Below, in pieces: positions 16,284-23,335 of a DNA stretch of 32,585 nucleotides (positions within the stretch are counted from its first letter, which is position 1; each line of letters begins with the position of its first letter). Source of the DNA: Kribbella turkmenica (lineage in GTDB: Bacteria; Actinomycetota; Actinomycetes; Propionibacteriales; Kribbellaceae). The notes beneath the pieces were generated by a model that saw only the letters and a program-made list of their open reading frames with translations, made no database searches and was not told the origin of the DNA. The stretch is taken from the NCBI RefSeq assembly GCF_004348725.1, contig NZ_SMKR01000078.1, positions 1 through 32,585 of the forward strand, given 5' to 3'. A program made the translations under genes and the position numbers.

Positions 16284-17422
16284 CCGGGAGCAGCGCCGCG
16301 ACGACGACAGTACCCACGGCCGTGAGCCCGGTGGCGACGGCGATCCAGCCGAGCGCGGGGTAGCCCGCGCCGGAGCCGATCGCCAGACCACCGAGCCACG
16401 GCCCGGCGGTGATTCCGACGTTGAACGCGGAGAAGTTCGTCGCCGTCGCCGGCGTGGGTGCGTCGCCCGCCAGGCTGAAGACCCGGGCGTTCAGCGCCGG
16501 GTTGGTCGCGAACCCGAAGCCGCCCAGCAGCGCGATCACGGCGACGGCGAGGACCGGGCTGCTCGCCGTGAGCGCGAGCGCCGCGGACAGGACACTCAGC
16601 CCCGCGATCCCGGTGAACAAGGTGTGGAACGGCAACGCGTCCGCGGTCCGGCCGCCGAGCGTGATCCCGATGAACGAGCCGAGGCCGTAGAGCGCGAGGA
16701 CGCCGGGAACGGCGCCGGGACTCAGCCCGCTGGTCTGGATCAGCAGGGGAGCGAGGTAGCTGAAAACGACGAGGATGGTGGCCGTGACGAGCGCGGTCGT
16801 GCCGAACGCGAGCCACAGCCGGGCGTTCGCCAGCGCCCGGACCTCGGCGCGGAGCCGCGGGGTCTGTTCCGGGTCCGGCCGGCCGCCGGGGACGGCGCTG
16901 ACGACACCGACCATGGCGACCATACAACCCGGCGACGGTCCAGAACGCCGTCCGCCAGCCGAGGTGCTGGCCCATCACCGTGCCGGCCGGGAGCCCGACG
17001 ATGGTGGCGATGGTGAGGCCGCCGGTGACGACACTCATCGCCCGGGCCCGGGCGTTCGCCGGGACGAGCGCGACCACGGTCACCGCCGCGACGGACCAGA
17101 AACCGGCGTAGACGAAGGCGCCGACGATCCGGGTGACGAGCAGAATCGCGTAGTTCGGGGTGAGCGCACCGGCCACGTGGCTGAGCGCGAAGACGGCGAG
17201 GAAGAGCAGCAGCGCCGTACGCCGGGACCAGGTGAGCGTGACGACGGCCAGGACGGGTGCGCCGACGAGCATGCCGACGGCGAACGCGGAGATCAGCAGA
17301 CCGGCCGCGGGGATGGAGACGTGCAGGTCCGCTGACAGCTCAGGGAGCAGTCCGGCGAGCATCAGTTCGGACTTGCCCTGAGCGAAGATTCTCAGGCCGA
17401 GGACGTAGACGGCCAGCGGCAT
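16225..17422 (-). pseudogene. MFS drug-efflux-like transporter, frameshifted
   Basis: The N-terminal half is read from ATG 17422 (opening MPLAVYVLGLRIFAQGKSE, six spans, to WRTAFWTVAGL). The C-terminal half is read in another frame starting MVAMVGVVSAVPGG at 16923 and ending at 16225. One extra base near 16924 explains the shift: removing it joins the halves into a normal ~400-aa, 12-span MFS protein. The opening sequence resembles the Cmx/CmrA chloramphenicol exporter group, though many members export other compounds. No slippery heptamer is seen, so programmed frameshifting is unlikely. It is either a recent pseudogene or a sequencing error. It is divergent from the rhomboid unit. Confidence 0.8.
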
Positions 17423-17538
17423 CGCGATCCCCCATACCCCACTCGACGATAGCCACCGTGAGTATCCCGAAGACCACCCTCGGTCGTCGCCGCGCTGCCC
17501 ACAGGCTGAGACTTGGGCCGGTGCGGCATCGTTGGTAC

Positions 17539-17622
17539 ATGAACGAGCGGAGCGAGTTCATCAGAAGGTACAGCGTGGGCGGCGCCTCATCCGCGCCCCG
17601 GAGCGAAGCGAGGACGTGGATG
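17539..17622 (+). repeat. ERSEF leader repeat, copy B, in frame with the rhomboid gene
   Basis: Starts ATG 17539 (MNERSEFIRR) and contains the shared core at 17586-17616, ending SSAPRSEARTW before ATG 17620. It is one base longer than copy A (81 versus 80 nt between the two ATGs), so here the leader is fused in frame to the downstream protein instead of stopping on it. CATCGT lies 6 nt before ATG 17539 and there is no Shine-Dalgarno, so a leaderless start giving a 27-residue N-terminal extension is possible. Confidence 0.7.
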
Positions 17623-18246
17623 AGCTTCCAGACTCCCGCGAAGCGGACCGGACGGCCGGTGGACGCCGGCCGGATCGGCAGTGGACTGAAGTTGCTCGTC
17701 CTGCTGGTCGGGCTGATCTGGCTGAGCGAGATCGTCGACACCGCGCTGAACGGCGCCCTTGATCAGTACGGCATCGTCTCCCGTGACCCGGAGGGACTGC
17801 TCGGGGTCGTCACCGCGCCGTTCCTGCACCTGGGCTTCGGCCACCTGATCTCGAACACCTTGCCGCTGGTCACGCTCGGCGCGCTGATCGCTGTCAGCGG
17901 TGCCGCCCGGTTGTTCGCGGTGACCGCGCTCGTCACGGTGATCGGGGGGTTCGGCACCTGGCTGGTGTCGCCGCCGAACACGATCACCATCGGTGCGAGC
18001 GGGCTGGTGTTCGGCTTCGCGGCGTACCTGATCACGCGGGGAGTCTTCAACCGCCGGCTGGGTCAGGTCCTGGTCGGCGTGCTCGTCGTGCTGGTGTGGG
18101 GGAGTGCGCTGCTCGGCGGATTGCTGCCGCAGGACGGCATCTCCTGGCAGGGGCATCTGTTCGGCGCGATCGCCGGGGTCATCGCCGCCTGGGCGCTCGC
18201 CGACCAGCGACCGAAACGCCGGCCGGTCGTCCGAGTCGGCGTCTAG
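17620..18246 (+). CDS. Rhomboid-family intramembrane serine protease
   Basis: A 208-aa polytopic membrane protein with the rhomboid catalytic features: Asn79 in GHLISNTLPL, the nucleophile Ser127 in IGASGLVFG, and His179 in WQGHLFGA. About six spans are visible. It would cleave membrane-protein substrates within the bilayer. ATG 17620 matches the permease start relative to the leader repeat; an in-frame start at 17539 would add 27 residues (ERSEF leader). Its stop TAG overlaps the stop of the convergent dehydratase (shared CTAG, 18243-18246). Confidence 0.93.
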   Translation: MSFQTPAKRTGRPVDAGRIGSGLKLLVLLVGLIWLSEIVDTALNGALDQYGIVSRDPEGLLGVVTAPFLHLGFGHLISNTLPLVTLGALIAVSGAARLFAVTALVTVIGGFGTWLVSPPNTITIGASGLVFGFAAYLITRGVFNRRLGQVLVGVLVVLVWGSALLGGLLPQDGISWQGHLFGAIAGVIAAWALADQRPKRRPVVRVGV

Positions 18247-19163
18247 GTCAGCGTCGACGGGTCGGTGTTCGCGCCGCACACCACGACGACGATCCGCTCG
18301 CCGCCCGCGGGTTTGTAGACCCCTGACGCCAGCGCGGCGTAGGCGACGGCCGCACCGTGCTCGACCGCCAGGTGATGGTCGCGCCACAGTTCTTTGCGAG
18401 CAGCAACGATTGACTCCTCGCCGACGAGCAGCGATTCGACGGTATGCCGGCGAACCGCCTCGAACGCGAGGTCGCCCAACCGCCGGGCACCCAGTGAGTC
18501 CGCGGCCACGCCGCCCACCGGGCCGTCGACGGGCTGCCCGGCGTCGAGCGCGTGGTGCAGGGTCGGCGCCAGCTCGGGCTCGACGCCGATGACCCGGGCG
18601 TGGTCGCCGATCGCCGTCGCGATGCCGGCGATCAGTCCGCCGCCGCCGACCGCGACCAGGACGGTGTCGAACGTCCCGGCCTGCTCGAGCAGCTCCAGCC
18701 CGACGGTGCCTTGGCCGGCGACGACTTCCGGATGGTCGTACGCGTGCAGCAGGAGCGCGCCGGACTTGTCCCGCGCGTCCAGGGCCGCTTGGTACGCCTC
18801 GGCGTACTCGGTCCCGGCCTGGACGACCTCGGCCTTCAGCCTGCGGAGCTTGGCGACCTTCGGCGCGGGTGCGGTGACCGGAACGAAGATCCGCGCCGGC
18901 ACGCCGAGCTCACGGGCCGCGTAGGCCGCCGCGAGACCGGCGTTGCCACCGGAGGCGGTGACGAGGCCCTGTCCGCCGAGCTCGCCGTTCTCCAGTGCGG
19001 TGAGCAACCGGTTGAACGCGCCGCGCGGCTTGAACGAGCCGGTGTGCTGGAGGAGCTCGAGCTTGAAGGTCAGCCCCGGCGCCACGTCGACCACCGGTGT
19101 TCGTCGTACCCGTCCGGCGATCCGCTCTGCCGCTGCCCGCACCTCGCCGAGACTTACCGTCAT
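18243..19163 (-). CDS. Threonine/serine dehydratase-like PLP enzyme
   Basis: A 306-aa fold-type II PLP enzyme. Lys45 in TGSFKPRGAF is the Schiff-base lysine; SGGNAG (about 71-76) binds the substrate carboxylate; GGGG (174-177) binds the phosphate of PLP. It lacks the C-terminal ACT regulatory domain of biosynthetic IlvA, so it resembles catabolic threonine/serine dehydratases or serine racemase. Products would be 2-oxobutyrate or pyruvate plus ammonia. CAGGGT lies 6 nt before ATG 19163, a weak leaderless-type box. The gene is divergent from the acyl-CoA synthetase remnant at 19189. Confidence 0.9.
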   Translation of the reverse strand: MTVSLGEVRAAAERIAGRVRRTPVVDVAPGLTFKLELLQHTGSFKPRGAFNRLLTALENGELGGQGLVTASGGNAGLAAAYAARELGVPARIFVPVTAPAPKVAKLRRLKAEVVQAGTEYAEAYQAALDARDKSGALLLHAYDHPEVVAGQGTVGLELLEQAGTFDTVLVAVGGGGLIAGIATAIGDHARVIGVEPELAPTLHHALDAGQPVDGPVGGVAADSLGARRLGDLAFEAVRRHTVESLLVGEESIVAARKELWRDHHLAVEHGAAVAYAALASGVYKPAGGERIVVVVCGANTDPSTLT

Positions 19164-19188
19164 GCCCCAACCCTGCCACGCTGAGCGG

Positions 19189-19390
19189 ATGGGTGCTTAC
19201 GAGGAGGACTACCGGCGGAGTCTCGACGACCCGGAAGGCTTCTGGCTGGAAGCCGCCGGAGCGATCCCGTGGACCAAGCCGCCCCCCGTGCGCTGGACGA
19301 CTCGGGCGCGCCACTCTCTACCGGTGGTTCGCCCGACGCCCAGCTGAACACGTCGTACAACGCTCTCGACCGGGCACGTCGAGTCGGGCG
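19189..19390 (+). pseudogene. Remnant of the 5' end of a propionyl/acetyl-CoA synthetase gene
   Basis: ATG 19189 opens MGAYEEDYRRSLDDPEGFW, the characteristic start of actinobacterial propionyl-CoA synthetases. Coding continues in other frames as ALDDSGAPL, YRWF, PDAQLNTSYNALDR and HVESG, so at least three or four frameshifts are present within 200 nt. The remaining ~550 residues are absent: sequence similarity stops near 19390 and a minus-strand hydrolase fragment begins 27 nt later. It is a dead fragment. Confidence 0.72.
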
Positions 19391-19417
19391 GCACCCGGTT
19401 GCCGCCAGGCGACGAGA

Positions 19418-19483
19418 TCGCGACCCGTCGCCGCGGACCTGGTAGGCGATTCGCCGGCCGTCGGCGATTGTCGCGTGCGGCAC
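19418..19483 (-). pseudogene. Remnant of the 5' end of an alpha/beta-hydrolase gene
   Basis: GTG 19483 opens VPHATIADGRRIAYQVRGDG, the common N-terminal beta strand of alpha/beta-fold hydrolases (GRRIAYQV). Similarity is lost after about 22 codons at 19418. With the plus-strand acyl-CoA synthetase fragment, this leaves two facing 5' ends, as expected if one deletion removed both 3' halves. Confidence 0.5.
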
Positions 19484-19513
19484 GGGAGCAGTCTGCCTGA
19501 TGTGGCGGCGGGT

Positions 19514-19519
19514 TAGGCT
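19514..19519 (+). promoter_or_regulatory. TAGGCT -10 box, leaderless start of 19526
   Basis: TAGGCT ends 6 nt before ATG 19526, with no Shine-Dalgarno between. Confidence 0.5.
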
Positions 19520-19525
19520 CGGGGT

Positions 19526-20176
19526 ATGCGAGTCGTGATTGCGGGTGGCCACGGACAGATCGCACTGCGGCTGACGAAGCTGCTGGCCGGTAGCGGGCAC
19601 GAGGTGGTCGGCCTGATCCGGAACCCGGACCACGAAGCCGACATCGCGGCCGCCGGCGGGCAGGCCGCCGTCCTCGATCTCGAACAGGTCGACGCCACAG
19701 CGGTGGCCGACATGCTGGCAGGTGCGCACGTGGCGGTCTTCGCCGCCGGCGCCGGGCCGGGCAGCGGGAAGGCACGCAAGGACACCGTCGACCGCGGAGC
19801 GGCCGCGCTGTTCGCGGACGCCGCCGAGCAGGCCGGCGTACGACGGCACATCCAGGTCGGCTCGATGGGGGCCGACCGGGCCGACTCGTTGACCGACGAC
19901 GAGGTGTTCACCGTCTACCTGAAGGCGAAGTGGGCCGCGGAGGAAGACCTGCGACGGCGCGACCTGGACTGGACCGTCCTGCGTCCGGGCGGGCTCACCG
20001 ACGACCCGGGTACCGGCCGAGTCCTGCTCGCGGACAAGACCGGCAACGGCAGGATCAGCCGCGACGACGTCGCGCTCGTGCTCGCCGGCCTGTGCGCAAC
20101 CCCGGCCGCGATCGGCCGGACCCTCGAACTCGTCGCCGGACAGACCCCGGTGGCGGAGGCTCTGAAGAATCTCTGA
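19526..20176 (+). CDS. Atypical SDR NAD(P)-binding protein
   Basis: A 216-aa Rossmann protein with the nucleotide-binding loop AGGHGQIA (residues 6-13) and the conserved WTVLRPGGLTDDPGTGRV segment, as in the SDR_a5/YhfK-YwnB-like group of atypical SDRs. There is a Tyr-x3-Lys (YLKAK, near 131), which may serve as the catalytic pair. Substrate unknown; this group is often flavin- or NAD(P)-sensor-like. ATG 19526 has a TAGGCT box 6 nt upstream. The OsmC gene follows 21 nt later in the same direction, so a stress-response unit is possible. Confidence 0.9.
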   Translation: MRVVIAGGHGQIALRLTKLLAGSGHEVVGLIRNPDHEADIAAAGGQAAVLDLEQVDATAVADMLAGAHVAVFAAGAGPGSGKARKDTVDRGAAALFADAAEQAGVRRHIQVGSMGADRADSLTDDEVFTVYLKAKWAAEEDLRRRDLDWTVLRPGGLTDDPGTGRVLLADKTGNGRISRDDVALVLAGLCATPAAIGRTLELVAGQTPVAEALKNL

Positions 20177-20177
20177 C

Positions 20178-20192
20178 GTTGCCACAAGCAAC
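20178..20192 (+). promoter_or_regulatory. Short inverted repeat before the OsmC gene
   Basis: GTTGC-CACAA-GCAAC is a perfect 5-bp inverted repeat filling the gap between the SDR stop and the OsmC start. It could be a small operator or an RNA hairpin; it is short enough to be chance. Confidence 0.25.
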
Positions 20193-20197
20193 AGAAT

Positions 20198-20641
20198 GTG
20201 ACGGTTATGGGCGACACTCTCCGGCAGGTGCGCTTCGAGCGCCTGGCCAACAGCAGCTACGAGGTCCGCAACGCGCGCGGCGGCACCATCCGGATCGGGT
20301 CCGGCGGTGACGACACCGACTTCACTCCGGTCGAGCTGCTGCTGGCCGCGATCGGCACCTGCTCCGCGATCGACGTCGACGTCGTGGTCAGCCGTCGCGC
20401 GGAGCCGACCGAGTTCACCGCGGTCGTCCGCGGCGACAAGGTCCGCGACCCCGAGGAGGGCAACCGGATGGAGAACGTCGCCGTCGAGTTCACCATCCGC
20501 TTTCCCGAGGGCGAGGACGGCGACAAGGCCCGCGAGGCCCTGCCACGCGCGGTGAAGATGTCCCACGACCGCCTCTGCACCGTCAGCCGCACCGTGGAAC
20601 TGGGCACCCCGATCACCACCACGGTCGACGAAACGGTCTGA
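20198..20641 (+). CDS. OsmC-family peroxiredoxin
   Basis: A 147-aa OsmC/Ohr-superfamily protein. The two reactive cysteines are Cys55 in AIGTCSAIDVD and Cys127 in HDRLCTVSRTV, numbered from GTG 20198. These enzymes reduce organic hydroperoxides in the cytosol using dihydrolipoamide or related thiols. The start is uncertain: GTG 20198 or ATG 20207 three codons later; neither has a clear Shine-Dalgarno. The gene ends 4 nt before the stop of the convergent epimerase-like gene. It lies 21 nt behind the SDR gene and is probably co-transcribed. Confidence 0.92.
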   Translation: MTVMGDTLRQVRFERLANSSYEVRNARGGTIRIGSGGDDTDFTPVELLLAAIGTCSAIDVDVVVSRRAEPTEFTAVVRGDKVRDPEEGNRMENVAVEFTIRFPEGEDGDKAREALPRAVKMSHDRLCTVSRTVELGTPITTTVDETV

Positions 20642-20645
20642 ACCC

Positions 20646-21422
20646 TCAGCCACCCAGGAACTCGTGGACCCCGCGGAGGCGGGTTCTGAGCTGCTTCTGG
20701 GTTCGACTGCTGTCGAGGCGGACGTCGGAGGGCAGGCCCGGAGTGAACGGCAGGGACTGCGGGTCGAGGCCGTCGCGGGTGGCGATCAGACGGCCGAGTT
20801 CGAGGCGGTTGACCGCGTCCGGTCCGGCGACGTGGGCGGTGCCGCGGATGTCGCCGGCCAGCAGTTCGAGCAAGGCCGAGGCCAAGTCGGTCACGTTCAC
20901 CGGACAACGGATGTTGCCGGTGTACAACGCTCCCGGCTCACCGGCGGCGAGCGCGTGGACGAGTCGCTCGGTGGCCGACGTGCCGTCGTACCCGACGACG
21001 AGCGAGGTACGGGCGATGACCGCGGACGGATCGACGGCCCGGATCGCCGTTTCGGCGGCCGCCTTGGCCGCGCCGTACGGCGTGACCGGGCAAGGGCTCG
21101 CGTCCTCGTCGTACGGTTCGTCGCCGCCGCCGAAGACCACGTCGGTCGACACGAACACGAGCCGGATCCCGCGGGCGGCGAGCGCGATGTTCGCGGGTCC
21201 TTCTGCGGTGGTCGTCCAGTCCGACTGCAGGAAGGCGGCGTGGATGATGCCGTCCGGACGCACCTTCCGGATGACGCTGTCGACCTGGTCGTGGTCCCGG
21301 ACGTCCATCCGGATCCCGCCCGGAACTGCCTGTCTGTGGTAGGTCGGTACCACTTCGTGCTCGGCCAGCCGCACGACCTCGCCCCCCAGCAGCCCAGCGG
21401 CACCAGTGACGAGCACCCTCAC
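20646..21422 (-). CDS. RmlD-like NAD(P)-dependent sugar reductase/epimerase
   Basis: A 258-aa extended-SDR protein resembling dTDP-4-dehydrorhamnose reductase. It has TGAAGLLGG (6-14), the VSTDVVFGG segment (91-99) and catalytic Tyr116-x3-Lys120 in YGAAK. No other deoxysugar genes are present, so the substrate is uncertain and the RmlD name only indicates family. GTG 21422 is the start; a TAGGCT box 6 nt upstream points to a leaderless mRNA. Confidence 0.88.
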   Translation of the reverse strand: MRVLVTGAAGLLGGEVVRLAEHEVVPTYHRQAVPGGIRMDVRDHDQVDSVIRKVRPDGIIHAAFLQSDWTTTAEGPANIALAARGIRLVFVSTDVVFGGGDEPYDEDASPCPVTPYGAAKAAAETAIRAVDPSAVIARTSLVVGYDGTSATERLVHALAAGEPGALYTGNIRCPVNVTDLASALLELLAGDIRGTAHVAGPDAVNRLELGRLIATRDGLDPQSLPFTPGLPSDVRLDSSRTQKQLRTRLRGVHEFLGG

Positions 21423-21428
21423 GCCATC

Positions 21429-21434
21429 AGCCTA
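21429..21434 (-). promoter_or_regulatory. TAGGCT -10 box, leaderless start of 21422
   Basis: On the minus strand TAGGCT ends 6 nt before GTG 21422. The box lies in the 65-bp gap after the Lrp gene stop. Confidence 0.5.
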
Positions 21435-21487
21435 CGACGACGATCCCGCCACCCCGCCGTACACCTGCCAACGCGCCGGCTCCACGG

Positions 21488-21952
21488 TCACCGGGTGGGT
21501 GTCGTGGGAATTTGCCGGGGACCGCGGTAGGGCTGGGTCTGGGAGTAGACGAGGTTGGTGGTCGTGCTGCCGAACTCGGTGAGCTCGTTGACCAGTTCCT
21601 CGAGGTGCGGCATGGACGCGGCGGCGACCTTGAGGGTGTAGCAGTCGTCGCCGGTGGTCCGCAGGCACTCGAGGATCTCGGGACGCACCTGCAGCAACCG
21701 GTGCAGCGGCTCATGCTTGTTGCCGGGGTACTTGAGTCGTACGACGGCGAGCACCGGGTAACCCACCTTCGCCAGGTCCACGTCGGCGCGGTACCCGCTG
21801 ATGATCCCGGCCGACTCCAGCCGCCGGACCCGTTCGGTGGTCGCCGACGCGCTCAGGTTCACCCGGCGGCCGAGCTCGGTCAGCGACATCCGGCCGTCGT
21901 TTTGCAGCTCGGCCAGGATGGCCCAGTCGGTCGGGTCGAGACTCTCGGTCAT
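21488..21952 (-). CDS. Lrp/AsnC-family transcriptional regulator
   Basis: A 154-aa regulator with an N-terminal helix-turn-helix (LDPTDWAILAELQNDGRMSLTE through ERVRRLESAGII, about 5-55) and a C-terminal RAM effector-binding domain. Lrp proteins sense amino acids and form octamers. ATG 21952 is the start: TATATT lies 6 nt upstream (leaderless type), and a longer open frame to 22120 runs antisense to the LLM gene. It is divergent from the LLM oxidoreductase at 22047. Confidence 0.93.
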   Translation of the reverse strand: MTESLDPTDWAILAELQNDGRMSLTELGRRVNLSASATTERVRRLESAGIISGYRADVDLAKVGYPVLAVVRLKYPGNKHEPLHRLLQVRPEILECLRTTGDDCYTLKVAAASMPHLEELVNELTEFGSTTTNLVYSQTQPYRGPRQIPTTPTR

Positions 21953-21958
21953 ACCGCG

Positions 21959-21964
21959 AATATA
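21959..21964 (-). promoter_or_regulatory. TATATT -10 box, leaderless start of the Lrp gene
   Basis: On the minus strand TATATT ends 6 nt before ATG 21952; unusually A/T-rich for this region. Confidence 0.55.
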
Positions 21965-22033
21965 CCGGCGATTCCCCGGCGGAAGCCGCCTGATGGCATG
22001 AGGAATCCCTTCAGAACACGGCCACCGCCTGGA

Positions 22034-22039
22034 TAGCCT
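22034..22039 (+). promoter_or_regulatory. TAGCCT -10 box, leaderless start of the LLM gene
   Basis: TAGCCT ends 7 nt before GTG 22047, and TTCAGA (22010-22015) is a fair -35 at 18 bp. Confidence 0.5.
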
Positions 22040-22046
22040 GAACGAC

Positions 22047-22895
22047 GTGGAACTCGGTGTGAACGTCCCCAACTTCGGCCCTGGCACGAACCCCGCCCGG
22101 CTGCGTGACTGGGCGCGCACGGTCGAAGGTCTCGGCTACGACCTGCTGATGGTCTCCGACCATGTCGCCATCACCCCGGACGTGGCCGAGCAGTACCCGG
22201 CACCCTTCTACGAGCCGTTCACCACGCTGGGCTGGCTCGCCGGTATCACCGACCGGGTGCGGCTCGGCACCACGGTCCTGATCGCGCCGTACCGGCACCC
22301 GTTGCTGACGGCAAGGATGGCGGCGAACCTGAACGAGCTGAGCGGCGGCCGGCTCGTCCTCGGCGTCGGGGTCGGCTGGGCCCGGCAGGAGTTCGAGGCC
22401 CTCGGCGCGGACTTCGACCGCCGTGGCCGGGTCACCGACGAGACGCTGGTCGAGATCCGGCGTGTCTGGGAGGACGACAAGGACTACGGCTCCGGTCGCA
22501 TCCCGCTGTGGATCGGCGGCCGCAGTACGGCGGGACTCCGCCGCGCCGTCCGCCTCGGCGACGCCTGGCACCCACTCCGCGAACGGGTCGACTGGATGAG
22601 CACGGCATTGAACCGGCTGCGGGAGATCGCGGCCGAGCAGGACCGCCCGGTGCCCGAGTTCGCGCCGCGGATCCTGCTCCGACTGACCCCCGAGCCGCTG
22701 ACCGACGACAAGCGGGTGGCGGGCGAGGGCTCGCTCGACCAGGTGCTGGCCGATCTCGACCTACTCCGCGATCTCGGCGCGCGGAGCGTCGTACTGGACC
22801 CCTTCGTGGGTGACCCCGCCGAGACCGAGAGGCCCGAGGTGGCCTGGCAGGCGCTGGCTGCGATCGCCGCGCACCGACGATGGGAGAACCGATGA
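22047..22895 (+). CDS. LLM-class flavin/F420-dependent oxidoreductase
   Basis: A 282-aa luciferase-like monooxygenase TIM barrel. Visible family features are the opening ELGVNVPNFGPG strand, VSDHVAI (about 36-42), the GVGVGWARQEFEALG segment near 110 and IPLWIGGRS near 155. This layout matches actinobacterial F420-dependent LLM proteins (TIGR03619-like). Cofactor F420 versus FMN cannot be decided here; the substrate is unknown. GTG 22047 starts with no Shine-Dalgarno but a TAGCCT box at 7 nt. The stop overlaps the deaminase start as ATGA, so the two are translationally coupled. Confidence 0.92.
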   Translation: MELGVNVPNFGPGTNPARLRDWARTVEGLGYDLLMVSDHVAITPDVAEQYPAPFYEPFTTLGWLAGITDRVRLGTTVLIAPYRHPLLTARMAANLNELSGGRLVLGVGVGWARQEFEALGADFDRRGRVTDETLVEIRRVWEDDKDYGSGRIPLWIGGRSTAGLRRAVRLGDAWHPLRERVDWMSTALNRLREIAAEQDRPVPEFAPRILLRLTPEPLTDDKRVAGEGSLDQVLADLDLLRDLGARSVVLDPFVGDPAETERPEVAWQALAAIAAHRRWENR

Positions 22896-23317
22896 CCCCC
22901 GAAGCCGAAGGCTTCCTCCGCCGCGCGATCGAGCTGGCCGCGGCCGCCCGCGCCGGCGGCAATCCGCCGTTCGGCTCGCTGCTGGTCGGCCCGGACGGGA
23001 CCGTCCTGGCGGAGGAGCGGAACTCGACGATCACCGACGGGAACATCAGCTTCCACCCGGAGCTGAAGCTCGCGGTCTGGGCCGCGCGTGAGCTGGACGC
23101 CGAGACGGCCGCGGCGACGACCATGTACACGAGCTGCCAGCCGTGCGAGATGTGCTCGGGTGCGCTCGCGCGCTCCGGTCTCGGCCGAATCGTCTACGCG
23201 TTGTCCGGCGAACAGCTCGACGGACTCAAGTCGAGCGGCAGCTTCCCCGCCGTACCGCAGGACGGACCCGCGCTCTACGACGAGGCGAAGGTGCCGGTCG
23301 ACGGGTACTACGCGTAG
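22892..23317 (+). CDS. Nucleoside/cytidine-deaminase-fold deaminase
   Basis: A 141-aa zinc deaminase of the TadA/guanine-deaminase superfamily. The zinc site is His55-Pro56-Glu57 and Pro84-Cys85-x2-Cys88 (QPCEMCSGAL). The usual HAE is HPE here, which keeps the His ligand and the proton-shuttling Glu. It would deaminate a free base or nucleoside. ATG 22892 overlaps the upstream stop (ATGA) and has GGGAGA upstream; ATG 22880 in frame adds four residues. Coupling to the LLM oxidoreductase hints at a shared purine/pyrimidine or heterocycle pathway, but that is inference. Confidence 0.9.
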   Translation: MTPEAEGFLRRAIELAAAARAGGNPPFGSLLVGPDGTVLAEERNSTITDGNISFHPELKLAVWAARELDAETAAATTMYTSCQPCEMCSGALARSGLGRIVYALSGEQLDGLKSSGSFPAVPQDGPALYDEAKVPVDGYYA

Positions 23318-23335
23318 ACCGGCACCGCTCGCGGC

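Noticed and set aside
14685-16391. A 568-codon minus-strand open frame opposite the permease
   Set aside because: It is Arg/Asp/Gln-rich with no domain, while the plus strand encodes a standard APC permease.
16225-17422. Programmed frameshifting in the MFS gene
   Set aside because: No slippery heptamer or downstream structure is visible at the shift point.
19160-20653. A 497-codon minus-strand open frame across the SDR and OsmC genes
   Set aside because: Only about 22 codons of it (19418-19483) resemble a protein; the rest is shadow.
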